This document shows, piece after piece, positions 44,305 through 51,976 of a DNA stretch of 64,000 bases. The translations under genes and the position numbers were made by a program. The stretch comes from Pseudolabrys sp. (GTDB lineage Bacteria; Pseudomonadota; Alphaproteobacteria; Rhizobiales; Xanthobacteraceae): positions 1-64,000 of the forward strand of contig JAURVZ010000086.1 of assembly GCA_030655215.1 (NCBI GenBank), given 5' to 3'. Position 1 is the first letter of the stretch; each line of letters begins with the position of its first letter. The notes beneath the pieces were generated by a model. The model saw nothing but the letters and a program-made list of their open reading frames with translations. It was not told where the DNA came from and did not search any database.

Positions 44305-44835
44305 CTAATTGCGCGAAGGGAAGATGCCGCGAAGCGCGATGCACCAGTTGATCGTCAGGTAGGGTTGCAGGTTGTTATGCCGCTGGGTGCTGCCGGCCGG
44401 CGCAATACAAGCCGGGTTCAGGATCACCGGCGGCACCGGCGTTGCATAGAGCGGGAGGGCGCCGCCGCTCGCCGAGGTCGCCAGCACCACGCCGGGATCG
44501 GCATTGCTTGACGTGCCGTTGGCCGATGCGCCGACGAAGCCGTGCGTGTGCGCCGGCAAGTTCGGCAGCAGCAGCGTCACCTGCTCCTCGCCGGCCTGCT
44601 GACCGATGACATAGGCGTTGCCCGATGGCGCGGTGCCGAAGTGCATCGGCACGCGGCTTTGCAAGTTCGGCAGAGCGAAGGTTGTGCTGCCGTTGCCGCC
44701 ATAATAGACGCCGAGCAGCGAGAACAAAGCGGCGTTCTGCTGAACCGGCAGGAGTTGTCCGTTGCAGAGGGCCCAGTTCTTCGGCGCGAAGCCGAAGCCG
44801 AAACATTGAAGCTGACCAATAAAGGGTTGCGCCAT
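44305..44835 (-). CDS. Phage-tail-collar (MdpB-like) protein 1
   Basis: A 176-residue first member of the trio: GQLQCFGFGFAPKNWALCNG, LFSLLGVYYGGNGSTTFALP, LQSRVPMHFG, and the ending CIALRGIFPSRN. A perfect 8-base dyad (44848-44868) lies in its leader and an AT-rich promoter-like patch lies at 44895-44935. It starts 100 bases after the end of the lasso-type cyclase gene on the same strand. Whether it is co-transcribed with that gene is open. Confidence 0.85.
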   Translation of the reverse strand: MAQPFIGQLQCFGFGFAPKNWALCNGQLLPVQQNAALFSLLGVYYGGNGSTTFALPNLQSRVPMHFGTAPSGNAYVIGQQAGEEQVTLLLPNLPAHTHGFVGASANGTSSNADPGVVLATSASGGALPLYATPVPPVILNPACIAPAGSTQRHNNLQPYLTINWCIALRGIFPSRN

Positions 44836-44847
44836 CGAAAGCCCCCG

Positions 44848-44868
44848 CTCATTCCGACCTGGAATGAG
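44848..44868 (-). promoter_or_regulatory. Perfect dyad upstream of the tail-collar operon
   Basis: CTCATTCC-GACCT-GGAATGAG, with eight paired bases and a five-base spacer, ends 13 bases before the first tail-collar ATG. It may be an operator or an mRNA hairpin controlling translation. Upstream lies an AT-rich stretch (TATATAATTTATAA, about 44903-44916) with a direct repeat CAACCTAA on both sides, a likely promoter. Confidence 0.45.
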
Positions 44869-44934
44869 TGTGGCAGAAGGCCGAAGGTCTTACAACCTAA
44901 AATTTATATAATTTATAAGATGCAACCTAAGAGT

Positions 44935-46785
44935 TTATCGCTCCGGCTCGATCGTCCTGCGCAGGAAGTGACCGGCGCTGATGCTGCGTAGCAGTTTCAA
45001 GCGGTAGGCGCGGACAACGTCGTCGCGTTCCCAGCCGGACTCCGGCCAGTTATCGGCCAGCGCTTGCAGCCGTCCGATATCGAGCAATCGCGCGGCCGGT
45101 GCGCAAGCGGCAAGCCGCTCGAGTTCGTGGACAACCTCGGCACGCGCCGCGGTCAGCCCGACATGCCAGTCGGCGGCCTGGAGGCCTTTGCGCCGCTCGT
45201 TAAGAACAAGCTCCGGCAGCCTGTCGGCTAGCGAGCGCCGGGCCAAAGCCCGCGGCACGCCGCCGCTGAGATACTGTTCGACCGGCACGCTCAGGCAATA
45301 GTCGACCAGCCTTTTGTCGGCAGTCGGATCGCGCAGGTCGATGCCCCAGCCGGCCAGCGCGGCCTTGTTGTAAGTGCCGATGTCACCACGTCCGATCGCC
45401 GTGCGCCGTCCGTCGAAGCTGTCGCGCCGCGGGCGGCGCGTCAGTGGCGCGCGCATGAACTGACGCAATATTCGCCACAGCCACGCCGGCGCAAACGGAC
45501 CGAAAGCGGCGGAAGCGGCGCCGCGCCAGTTCATTTCACCCTTGGCGACCAGTTGCGACGTTTCATGCCAGAGGGGCAGCAGGCGGCCGTGACGCAGCAA
45601 CTCCGGCAATAGCTGGAGCCCGCTATAGCTCATGCTCAAATTGCCCATCTGGCCGGTGAGCACGATGGTGATGTCGCGTGCCTGCGCGGCTTCGTTGATG
45701 GCGCTCGCCCAAACCCAGCTGCTCGGCGTGAGGATCGGCCGCTCGCAGAGGAAGACACTGCGGTCGAGCCCGGCCAAGGGCGAGAGATGGCCGCTGCGGA
45801 TCAGCACATGCTCGATGTTGCCGTACAGAGCGGCGGTCGCGGCGGCGAGCGGGCCTTCATCCGCTATGTATCTTGGTCGATGAGCCTCCGCTTCGTCCTG
45901 GCGCGGCACCGCCGTGAAAGCGACAACCTTGCCGCCGCGCGGCGCAAGCAACCGCGCCGCTGTTGCCGTGACTGCGCTGCTGTCGAGCCCGGCGCTGAGA
46001 TGTGCGCCAACGACGCCGTCAACGCCGCGCAATCGCGATTGCGTGGCCTGCTCGAGATGAAAGCGCAGCCCGTCGACGTAGTCGGCCGTGCTCCGCCGCG
46101 TTGGCTCCGGCCGGCGCGGCTGCCAATAGCAGCGGCTCGAAACGCCATCGCGCGTCGCCGTGACAACATGGGCCGGCCGCACGCGTTCGATGCCGGCGAA
46201 ATAACTGCGCGACGTCATGTCCGGTATCGCCGCGATGAAAGACGCAACCATGTCTTCGTCCGGCGCCCGCGGAATTTCATTGAGGGCGTGTAAGCCCTTC
46301 GGCATCGACGCGAAGGCGAAGAAACCGCGGCCGCGATGATAATGCAAAGGCACATGACCGCGGAAATCGCGCGCCAGGGTCAGTGTTTGCGCCTGCGCAT
46401 CCCACAGCGCGAAGGCGAAATCGCCAACGACGCGGTCGAGTGCGCCTTCGCCCCATCGCTCAAGACAGGCCAGCAGAATGGCGGCGTCGCAAAGGGACAC
46501 TGCCTCGGCTTGTGTCATGGACAACGCCGCGATCAGTTCGTCACGATTGTCGATGCGGACGTCGGCGACGAGTGTCAGGCGGCCGTCTTGGCTGTGCAGC
46601 GGCTGCCGGTCATGCGCGTCTTCCGGCAATGTCCGAAACAGGCAGCGGCCCATCGCCATCGCGCTGTCCGTCCATATCCGGCTGTCGTGCGGACCGTAGA
46701 TGTGTTGCGCCGCCAGCATATGCTGGCAATCGGCGCCGGGGTCAGGCTTGATATCGAAGCGCCATAGACCGGCAACCGCACTCAA
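44935..46785 (-). CDS. Asparagine-synthetase-like lasso cyclase (protein C)
   Basis: A 616-residue asparagine-synthetase homologue. The N-terminal glutaminase-like domain starts MSAVAGLW, so the nucleophile Cys2 of true AsnB is absent. The ATP-binding loop SAGLDSS (264-270) is intact. This combination is typical of lasso-peptide cyclases (McjC type), which adenylate the side chain of an Asp or Glu and let the N-terminus of the core close the ring. The TTG start has GGAGG 10 bases upstream and lies 21 bases after the predicted precursor stop, so the two are one operon. The two AsnB proteins of the polysaccharide locus keep Cys2 and are different. Confidence 0.85.
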   Translation of the reverse strand: MSAVAGLWRFDIKPDPGADCQHMLAAQHIYGPHDSRIWTDSAMAMGRCLFRTLPEDAHDRQPLHSQDGRLTLVADVRIDNRDELIAALSMTQAEAVSLCDAAILLACLERWGEGALDRVVGDFAFALWDAQAQTLTLARDFRGHVPLHYHRGRGFFAFASMPKGLHALNEIPRAPDEDMVASFIAAIPDMTSRSYFAGIERVRPAHVVTATRDGVSSRCYWQPRRPEPTRRSTADYVDGLRFHLEQATQSRLRGVDGVVGAHLSAGLDSSAVTATAARLLAPRGGKVVAFTAVPRQDEAEAHRPRYIADEGPLAAATAALYGNIEHVLIRSGHLSPLAGLDRSVFLCERPILTPSSWVWASAINEAAQARDITIVLTGQMGNLSMSYSGLQLLPELLRHGRLLPLWHETSQLVAKGEMNWRGAASAAFGPFAPAWLWRILRQFMRAPLTRRPRRDSFDGRRTAIGRGDIGTYNKAALAGWGIDLRDPTADKRLVDYCLSVPVEQYLSGGVPRALARRSLADRLPELVLNERRKGLQAADWHVGLTAARAEVVHELERLAACAPAARLLDIGRLQALADNWPESGWERDDVVRAYRLKLLRSISAGHFLRRTIEPER

Positions 46786-46806
46786 CTGCGCCAGGCCTCC
46801 GAGACA

Positions 46807-46998
46807 TCAGGAGATGTAGTAGACGACACCGTCACTGGGTTGCGTGCCGCTAATAATGTTGGCGTTCGCCCGCGCCAGGCTCCCGACAATGACCTTTGGC
46901 GATTTCCACGCTTTGCGTGCGGCGGGCGGAAAAGCTTGCCCGTCCGCGGTCGACGCTGCTGCTGTGCGATGATGCGATGTCTTGCCCGCGTCGGACAT
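46807..46998 (-). CDS. Predicted lasso-type RiPP precursor peptide
   Basis: A 63-residue peptide directly upstream of the cyclase. Residues 29-41 (KAWKSPKVIVGSL, W31-x2-P34-x-V36) match the leader motif (Y/W)-x2-P-x-(L/V) recognised by B1 proteins. The C-terminal part ISGTQPSDGVVYYIS has one acidic residue, D56, so a ring could start at I48, I49 or S50 (9, 8 or 7 members). The usual Thr at the second-last leader position is not evident; A44 occupies the place (P+10) expected from paeninodin-like precursors. The peptide ends in Ser63, the residue type phosphorylated by lasso HprK-like kinases, and carries Tyr60-Tyr61. A strong promoter precedes it. Confidence 0.72.
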   Translation of the reverse strand: MSDAGKTSHHRTAAASTADGQAFPPAARKAWKSPKVIVGSLARANANIISGTQPSDGVVYYIS

Positions 46999-47028
46999 AG
47001 GCGCCCCAATCCCCAAACCAAAGCCTGA

Positions 47029-47049
47029 CAGCCGACTCGTAAGCGGCTG
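47029..47049 (-). promoter_or_regulatory. Hairpin in the precursor 5' leader
   Basis: CAGCCG (47029-47034) pairs with CGGCTG (47044-47049) across nine bases. It lies between the predicted promoter and the precursor ATG at 46998 and could stabilise the short abundant message. Confidence 0.4.
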
Positions 47050-47061
47050 CAGGAGCGTATA

Positions 47062-47090
47062 ATAATAGGATACCAACAGTTTCTTGGCAA
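47062..47090 (-). promoter_or_regulatory. Sigma-70-like promoter for the precursor peptide
   Basis: On the minus strand TTGCCA (47090-47085) and TATTAT (47067-47062) are separated by exactly 17 bases. Each matches the consensus at five of six positions. The expected transcript would begin near 47055 and have a leader of about 57 bases before the ATG at 46998. Confidence 0.7.
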
Positions 47091-47139
47091 TCCCAGGCTG
47101 TATCTAGAACCGGTGTGATTTCCGCAGGTTACAGGCGCG

Positions 47140-47934
47140 ATGGTAGCTGGCCCCAATGAAATTCTGGCCTTCACAATCGGCACGCGCAGCGTGGGCGATA
47201 ACTTGCGCCGCGCCATCGCTGCCGGCGCGGTGACCGAACAGGCCGATGGCAGCCTCGCCTTGCCGGTGCACGGCCCGGCCGCGTCGACATTCCTAATGGT
47301 GCGCAACAGCGAGGCGTTGGGTTGCGGCTTTCTCAACTCGTTTCTGTTCAAGCATGTTTACGCCGAGGCCGCGGTGCCGCAGGGCTGCGCGCCTTGCTAC
47401 AAGATCAAGGCGCTGCCGCGCAGCTTGCGCGAACTGGTGGCGATGTACGAAGTCGCCAAAAACATTCCCTGTCTTTCCAAATGGGGCATCGATCTCGGCA
47501 ATCCGCATAGCCAGGATATCTATGCCGGTTATGTCTACGTCACAGGCCTGGAGGGAGCGCGCGCTCTTTACCCGGTGCTGCGCAAGGCGATGACCGGACA
47601 TCCCAAGATCGGCGCCGATGTGCCACTGCTCATCAAGCGCGGCTGCTCCAATTACGAAGCCAAGCTGGGGCCGTCCGACCAATACACGTTCGCGCCCGAA
47701 CTGCGCGCCATCGAGGCAGCGCTGAAAGCACGCTTCAAGGACCGCGAGCCTGAAGATGAGAGCGTCGCCACAATGTTGTACGGCAAATGGGTGCCGCTCG
47801 CTTTTCAGATCGGCGACGATACCTATCTCGACTTCACGAATGGCCGGCGGCTTTATCCGAAATCGGTCAGCTACGATCCGGACGGCGCTCAGACGAAGCA
47901 GCCGATCTCGACAAAGCCCTTCGTCACCGGATAG
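47140..47934 (+). CDS. Unknown five-cysteine protein inside the lasso cluster
   Basis: A 264-residue soluble protein I do not recognise. Five cysteines stand out: C62 (LGCGF), C83 and C86 (GCAPCYK), C111 (IPCLSK) and C169 (KRGCSNYE). C83-x2-C86 suggests a metal or iron-sulfur site. Other striking stretches are KIKALPRSLRELVAMYEV, LLIKRGCSNYEAKLGPSDQY and WVPLAFQIGDDTYLDF. It is divergent from the precursor gene and convergent with B2, whose end it overlaps by 46 bases. That tight placement between precursor and B genes suggests a part in the same system, possibly modification, but the function is unknown. Confidence 0.6.
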   Translation: MVAGPNEILAFTIGTRSVGDNLRRAIAAGAVTEQADGSLALPVHGPAASTFLMVRNSEALGCGFLNSFLFKHVYAEAAVPQGCAPCYKIKALPRSLRELVAMYEVAKNIPCLSKWGIDLGNPHSQDIYAGYVYVTGLEGARALYPVLRKAMTGHPKIGADVPLLIKRGCSNYEAKLGPSDQYTFAPELRAIEAALKARFKDREPEDESVATMLYGKWVPLAFQIGDDTYLDFTNGRRLYPKSVSYDPDGAQTKQPISTKPFVTG

Positions 47935-48377
47935 CCGGTCACCTCGACCCCCGCCGCATCCAGCCAGGCATGCGCCTCATAGGGCGTGTTCTGGCCCAAA
48001 CCGTCTCGTGCTTTGCCGCCGCCGAAATGCAGGACGCTGGCAATGCCGCGCCGCTTCAGCATCAGGCGCGCTGCCATGGCTTGCGGCAGGCACACCGCGC
48101 GGAACGGCACATAGCGGGCGGCGCGCGTCACCGCCCAGCCGATGTCAGTTGCCGCTGCCGCCTGCTCATGTGAAACGCGCGCGCGCGCTTCAACCGCGCG
48201 ACTATCGGCCGGCGACATGAAGGCGCCAAATCGTTTCGCCAAATTGGGGAACGAGATGAAGATCAAAGCGAGGCGGGCCAGCAGCAGATAAGCAACGGCC
48301 TCGACCACCAGAGCACGGCGGCGGCCGTCGACCTGAGCGAACCTACGCAGCGGGTGGCGGATCGATCGCAATCGCAC
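47889..48377 (-). CDS. Lasso-peptide leader protease (protein B2)
   Basis: A 162-residue transglutaminase-like protease of the lasso B2 type. FRAVCLPQAMAARLMLKRRG contains the catalytic Cys96 in the conserved C-L-x-Q/R-A context, and EAHAWL the catalytic His136. LHFGGGK and the G-x-V-x-G stretch near 143-148 are also typical. It removes the leader peptide before ring closure. GTG start inside the end of the PqqD-like gene (35-base overlap), so the two are translationally linked. Basic N-terminus followed by one hydrophobic helix. Confidence 0.85.
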   Translation of the reverse strand: MRLRSIRHPLRRFAQVDGRRRALVVEAVAYLLLARLALIFISFPNLAKRFGAFMSPADSRAVEARARVSHEQAAAATDIGWAVTRAARYVPFRAVCLPQAMAARLMLKRRGIASVLHFGGGKARDGLGQNTPYEAHAWLDAAGVEVTGYPVTKGFVEIGCFV

Positions 48378-48618
48378 CTTGTTTCACCAGTTCGTTGCAG
48401 AAGCTTTCGACCTCGGCGCGGCAGACCTCGGGCGTGACCTCATATTCCTGTTGCAGCTGTGCGCAGATTGCGTCGATGTCATTGTCGGTTTCAAGCAGGT
48501 CCCAAATTCGGGCGCCGACTTCGCTCAAGCCGATATAATTGCCTCTCTCGGCGCTCATCATCACCAGCTCGTCGCCGACCTTGGCAGAGAGCCAATCGCC
48601 TTTCTTTTTGATCTTCAT
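48343..48618 (-). CDS. PqqD-like RiPP recognition protein (lasso protein B1)
   Basis: A 91-residue PqqD-family RiPP recognition element. Three strands (WLSAKVGDELVMMSAERGNYIGL) are followed by the helix GARIWDLLET and the DIDAICAQLQQEYEV segment of PqqD-like proteins. Such proteins bind the leader peptide and hand it to the protease. It lies 10 bases after the sulfotransferase and overlaps B2. Confidence 0.88.
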   Translation of the reverse strand: MKIKKKGDWLSAKVGDELVMMSAERGNYIGLSEVGARIWDLLETDNDIDAICAQLQQEYEVTPEVCRAEVESFCNELVKQGAIAIDPPPAA

Positions 48619-48628
48619 GCTGCCTCCC

Positions 48629-49543
48629 TCATCCCGATATGGCGCGTTTGCCGGATGTCACCGGCACATAGCCAAGGCGGCGCATCATCGGCGCATGCTC
48701 GTTTTCGATGCGCGCCACTTGTTCAGGTGTCAGTTCCTCGCGCCAGGCGCCGGCCTCGCCGCGGCGAAAGAAGTTGCCGTCGCGTTGCGCCCGTGGCGCT
48801 TCGCGAAATCCCTTGGCGCGCTCCTGGCGCTGCAGTTCGGTGAAATCGGCAAGCCGCACGGCGCGTTTAATGGCGTCCAGGCTGACATCGTATCGGGCAA
48901 AGGCGAGGGCGCGGGCCAGCGACATCGCCGTATCCGCCTTCATGTCCTCATAGCGAACGAGATGAATGGGAATGTCGCGCTGCTCCAGCCAGCTTTCGAT
49001 ATAGCCGCTCCAGCCCGGCAGGATCTGGCGGAACTGGTTGAATATCCGGTCGCGCCGGCCGCCCGACATCTCGGCATTGTTGCTGTTCATGAACGTAATG
49101 GCGTCATCGAGACTGCACGACTGGTGATTGGCCCAGGACGAGGCCACGTCGCGCGGGTCGCGCACGATCAGGATGGCGCCGTCGGCGCCCAGCCGGCCGG
49201 CGAGCAGCGGCTCGCCCGTCACTGTCCGCGTATAGGCGTCGTGCGTCTTGATGAAGTGCACCGGCGGCGCTTCGGTGTCGATGTTGTCTTCGTCGTCGAG
49301 GTTTCCCTGCGCCAGTTCGGCGTGGACCAGCGGCCGCAGGCTATCGATCTCGTCATCGGTCAGCAGGCCGGAGTCGAGCAGTGTGACGTGATCGAACGGT
49401 TCGCGCGAACTGGCGATGTGGCCGCGCCGTGGCAGTTCGTTGATGTCGGCCGGCGTGTCGCTATCGGACGCCAGATTGGCGAGCAACATGCGGAACCAGG
49501 TGTTGCCGGATTTAGGATAAGAGGCGAGCCAGATGGTGCGCAT
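48629..49543 (-). CDS. Sulfotransferase of the lasso cluster
   Basis: A 304-residue cytosolic sulfotransferase. WLASYPKSGNTWFRMLL (residues 4-20) holds the 5'-phosphosulfate loop and LIVRDPRDVASSWANH the 3'-phosphate site; RYEDMKAD and the late G-x2-G-x2-K-like GKRAI end follow. It uses PAPS as donor. The ATG at 49543 shares a base with the kinase stop (TGATG), so kinase and sulfotransferase are coupled. The likely target is the lasso precursor or product, for example Tyr60/Tyr61 of the peptide, but this is inference. Confidence 0.88.
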   Translation of the reverse strand: MRTIWLASYPKSGNTWFRMLLANLASDSDTPADINELPRRGHIASSREPFDHVTLLDSGLLTDDEIDSLRPLVHAELAQGNLDDEDNIDTEAPPVHFIKTHDAYTRTVTGEPLLAGRLGADGAILIVRDPRDVASSWANHQSCSLDDAITFMNSNNAEMSGGRRDRIFNQFRQILPGWSGYIESWLEQRDIPIHLVRYEDMKADTAMSLARALAFARYDVSLDAIKRAVRLADFTELQRQERAKGFREAPRAQRDGNFFRRGEAGAWREELTPEQVARIENEHAPMMRRLGYVPVTSGKRAISG

Positions 49544-50517
49544 CACGCCGCCTTTTCCATCAGGCCGATGCCGCGCCAATGTTGCTCAAGCCAGCCGATG
49601 ACATTGGGCATGTCGGCGAAATCGAGCCGGCGCGTCAGGCTGTAGATGCCGGCGGCATTGGCGATGGTGGTTGCCGCGTGGAAATAGCCGGCCCGCTGGC
49701 CCAATCGGTGCACCAGCATCGGCCGATAGGCATTGCGGCGCAGCAGCAGCGCCGCCTCGACCGCATTCGGCTGTTCGATGCCGGGCTCGAGCGGCGGCCG
49801 CGCGTCGAACAGGGCATAGATTGCGCCGAGCGGTACGGCTTCGTCGCGCGTGCCTTCGGGCTCGACGTAGAATTTCTCCAACTGACGGCGCACGCGCGCG
49901 CCACGGCTGGCGCCGAGGTCGAGGCGGTTGATCGCCTGCGTCCATAATTTCAGCTGGCGGCCGTCGGGATGGACTGTGGGTACGCCTTGCGCGTCGATGG
50001 AGATGGCGCAGATGTCATCGGTCAGCAGCGGATAGCCGCGCTGCGACAGTGCGGCGGCAAGGCTCGACTTGCCGGCTCCGGACGGTCCGCAAAACAGGAT
50101 GGCCCGGCCGCCGACCTGAACGGCGCTGGCATGCAGCACGATCTGTTTCCGCTGATGCAGCAGGATGCCGAACACGGTGCCAAGGATGAAGACCGGGATA
50201 TCGGCGGCATCGCTGCCGGCTTCGGCTTCGTATGTGATCTCGCGGCCGTCGTGCAGCAGGAAGCGGGCAATCCCAGGAATGCGCAGCAGGAAGTCCTTGC
50301 CGGCGAGCTGCCACGTTGGCCCAGAGGCGCTCGCGCCGTCCAGTGCTTCCGGCACAGTGCCGGCGCGGACAAAGGCGTCAGGCGTTGCCTTGCCGGCTTC
50401 CAGGCCGTTCAGTCCGGGTAAGGCCAGATCGCTGGCGACGGCCAAGCCGGAGACGCAATAAAGATGCACTTTGCTCTCCGGGCCGGGTCCGAAGCCAATG
50501 TTCCGCAAGGCGTGCAT
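49543..50517 (-). CDS. HprK-like kinase of the lasso cluster
   Basis: A 324-residue protein whose second half is an HPr-kinase-like domain: LHASAV, Walker A GPSGAGKSS (144-152) and LLTDDICAI (Walker B-like, acidic pair 167-168). The first 110 residues are the N-terminal domain typical of the RiPP-associated branch. Relatives such as PadeK of the paeninodin cluster phosphorylate the C-terminal Ser of lasso precursors, and the precursor at 46807 ends in Ser. The start is not certain; the ATG at 50517 is the first good one, and shorter starts near residue 17 are possible. It heads the kinase-sulfotransferase-B1-B2 operon. Confidence 0.85.
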   Translation of the reverse strand: MHALRNIGFGPGPESKVHLYCVSGLAVASDLALPGLNGLEAGKATPDAFVRAGTVPEALDGASASGPTWQLAGKDFLLRIPGIARFLLHDGREITYEAEAGSDAADIPVFILGTVFGILLHQRKQIVLHASAVQVGGRAILFCGPSGAGKSSLAAALSQRGYPLLTDDICAISIDAQGVPTVHPDGRQLKLWTQAINRLDLGASRGARVRRQLEKFYVEPEGTRDEAVPLGAIYALFDARPPLEPGIEQPNAVEAALLLRRNAYRPMLVHRLGQRAGYFHAATTIANAAGIYSLTRRLDFADMPNVIGWLEQHWRGIGLMEKAA

Positions 50518-50556
50518 ATAGCATATTGGACAACCAAAAGCATCCAAAGCTGGGAG

Positions 50557-50781
50557 CTACTTCTTGACGATCCGGAAGGTGAGCAGGCCGTCGGCCTTGT
50601 CCTGACCTTCGAGCGTGTCGCCGGTCTGGCGCAGCAGGTTCGGGATATCGAGCGCCGCTAAGGGATCGGTGCATTCGGCGATGATGCGGTCGCCGGATTT
50701 CAGGCTGGAGAGCATCTTCTTCACCCGCAGGGCCGGGAGGGGGCATTTCAAGCCCCTCAGATTCATGGTCTTTTCGTCCAA
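50557..50781 (-). CDS. TusA/SirA-like sulfur carrier
   Basis: A 74-residue TusA-family protein. MNLRGLKCPLPALRVKKML contains the CPxP motif with the persulfide-carrying Cys, followed by DRIIAECTDPLAALDIPNL. It probably carries sulfur for cofactor or tRNA work, and its position beside moeA/mobAB/fdhD suggests formate dehydrogenase maturation (FdhD is a sulfur carrier too). The TTG at 50781 was chosen for its AGGAG 7 bases upstream; the ATG at 50766 is an alternative. Confidence 0.85.
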   Translation of the reverse strand: MDEKTMNLRGLKCPLPALRVKKMLSSLKSGDRIIAECTDPLAALDIPNLLRQTGDTLEGQDKADGLLTFRIVKK

Positions 50782-50854
50782 AGCTTCGCTCCTGCCGCGC
50801 CCCGATTGAGGTAGAGTGGCGGTTGTAGAGGTCTTCAAGGTCAAGCACGGCAAT

Positions 50855-51976
50855 ATGGCGGCTGCCTCCGAAATAATACAGATGATTTCCCGGCTGACGC
50901 CTTTGGCCGACGTGCTGGCGATGGCCGATTTGCGCGTCAAACCGGTGACGCCACGCACATTGGATGTCACCACGGCTGCGGGCCGCACTTTGGCGATCGA
51001 TGCCATGGCCGCGTCTCGCCCCACCGCCAATCTGGCGCTGACGGACGGCTGGGCGCTGGCCGCTGATCTGACGCTTGGCGCTGGCGGCTATGCGCCCATT
51101 CAGCTGCTGCATCCGCCGCAGCGCATCGAGACCGGTCAGCCTCTGCCGCCGGACACTGACAGCGTCGCGCCGTTCGACGCCATCAAGTTCAGCAATGGCA
51201 ATGCCGAGGCGCTGGTCACCATCAATCCCGGCGAGGGCGTGTTACCGGCCGGCGGCGACAGCGATCCCGCGATACCGTTACGGCGTAGTGGCGAACGCTT
51301 ACGTCCGATCGACCTTGCCACCTTCGCCGCCGCCGGACTGTCACGCGTGACGGTGCGCGAGCCGCGCATCCGCGTGCTGCCCTTGCGCGGCAGCACCATT
51401 GTCATCGCTGCGGCGCGCTTGATTGCCGCCGATATCGAAAAACGCGGCGGCGCCGCCAAGCTTGACGATGCCGGCCGTGACCTCGGCACCATTCTGGCGG
51501 CGGAATCGACTGATGCCATTGTGGTCATCGGCGGTACCGGCTCGGGCCGCAACGACACCAGCGTGCACACGATGGCGCGCGATTGCGAAGTCGCGGTGCA
51601 TGGCATCGCCATGACGCCGGGCGAGACGGCGGCGTTCGGCTTCAACGGTCCGCGGCCGATCCTGTTGCTGCAGGGACGGCTCGATGCCGCTCTGGCAGTG
51701 TGGCTGCTGGTCGGGCGGCGCATTCTCGATCGGCTGGCATCCGCCAATCCGGATCGCGAACCGGCGGAAGCGTTGCCGCTGGCGCGCAAGGTGACATCGA
51801 CCGTCGGGCTCACCGAGCTGGTGCCGGTGCGGCGCGGCGCCAATGGTGCCGAACCGCTGGCCAGCAAGTATCTGCCGCTGTCGGCGCTGGCGCGTTCCGA
51901 TGGCTGGATCCTGGTGCCGCCGGAGAGCGAAGGCTATTCCGCGGGCACATCGGTTCAGGTAAGGCCGTGGCCATGA
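50855..51976 (+). CDS. MoeA-like molybdopterin-binding protein (divergent)
   Basis: A 373-residue divergent MoeA homologue. ISRLTPLADVLAMADLRVKP and RTLAIDAMAASRPTANLALTDGWAL correspond to the N-terminal MoeA region, and IVVIGGTGSGRNDTSVHTMAR to the MoCF domain (MoeA: SGGVSTG...D). A C-terminal domain follows. MoeA inserts molybdate into molybdopterin-AMP. This copy lacks part of the canonical sequence and sits next to a standard MoeA at 52513. The start is uncertain: GTG 50816, ATG 50855 or ATG 50882. The stop overlaps the mobB start (ATGA). Confidence 0.75.
   Translation: MAAASEIIQMISRLTPLADVLAMADLRVKPVTPRTLDVTTAAGRTLAIDAMAASRPTANLALTDGWALAADLTLGAGGYAPIQLLHPPQRIETGQPLPPDTDSVAPFDAIKFSNGNAEALVTINPGEGVLPAGGDSDPAIPLRRSGERLRPIDLATFAAAGLSRVTVREPRIRVLPLRGSTIVIAAARLIAADIEKRGGAAKLDDAGRDLGTILAAESTDAIVVIGGTGSGRNDTSVHTMARDCEVAVHGIAMTPGETAAFGFNGPRPILLLQGRLDAALAVWLLVGRRILDRLASANPDREPAEALPLARKVTSTVGLTELVPVRRGANGAEPLASKYLPLSALARSDGWILVPPESEGYSAGTSVQVRPWP

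Noticed and set aside
43173-44835. Prophage or tailocin suggested by three tail-collar proteins
   Set aside because: No capsid, terminase, tail-tube, baseplate, lysis or integrase genes are nearby. MdpB-like collar proteins commonly occur outside phages.
46782-47351. Alternative longer open frame overlapping the precursor on the same strand
   Set aside because: It has shadow-like composition rich in Arg, Pro and Ser, starts upstream of the promoter, and ends inside the cyclase start region. The 63-residue frame has leader motif, promoter and operon position.
49543-50517. HprK-like protein as the PTS HPr kinase/phosphorylase
   Set aside because: It has the N-terminal domain of the RiPP-associated branch, is coupled to a sulfotransferase and PqqD-like gene, and is not beside PTS or two-component genes typical of alphaproteobacterial hprK.
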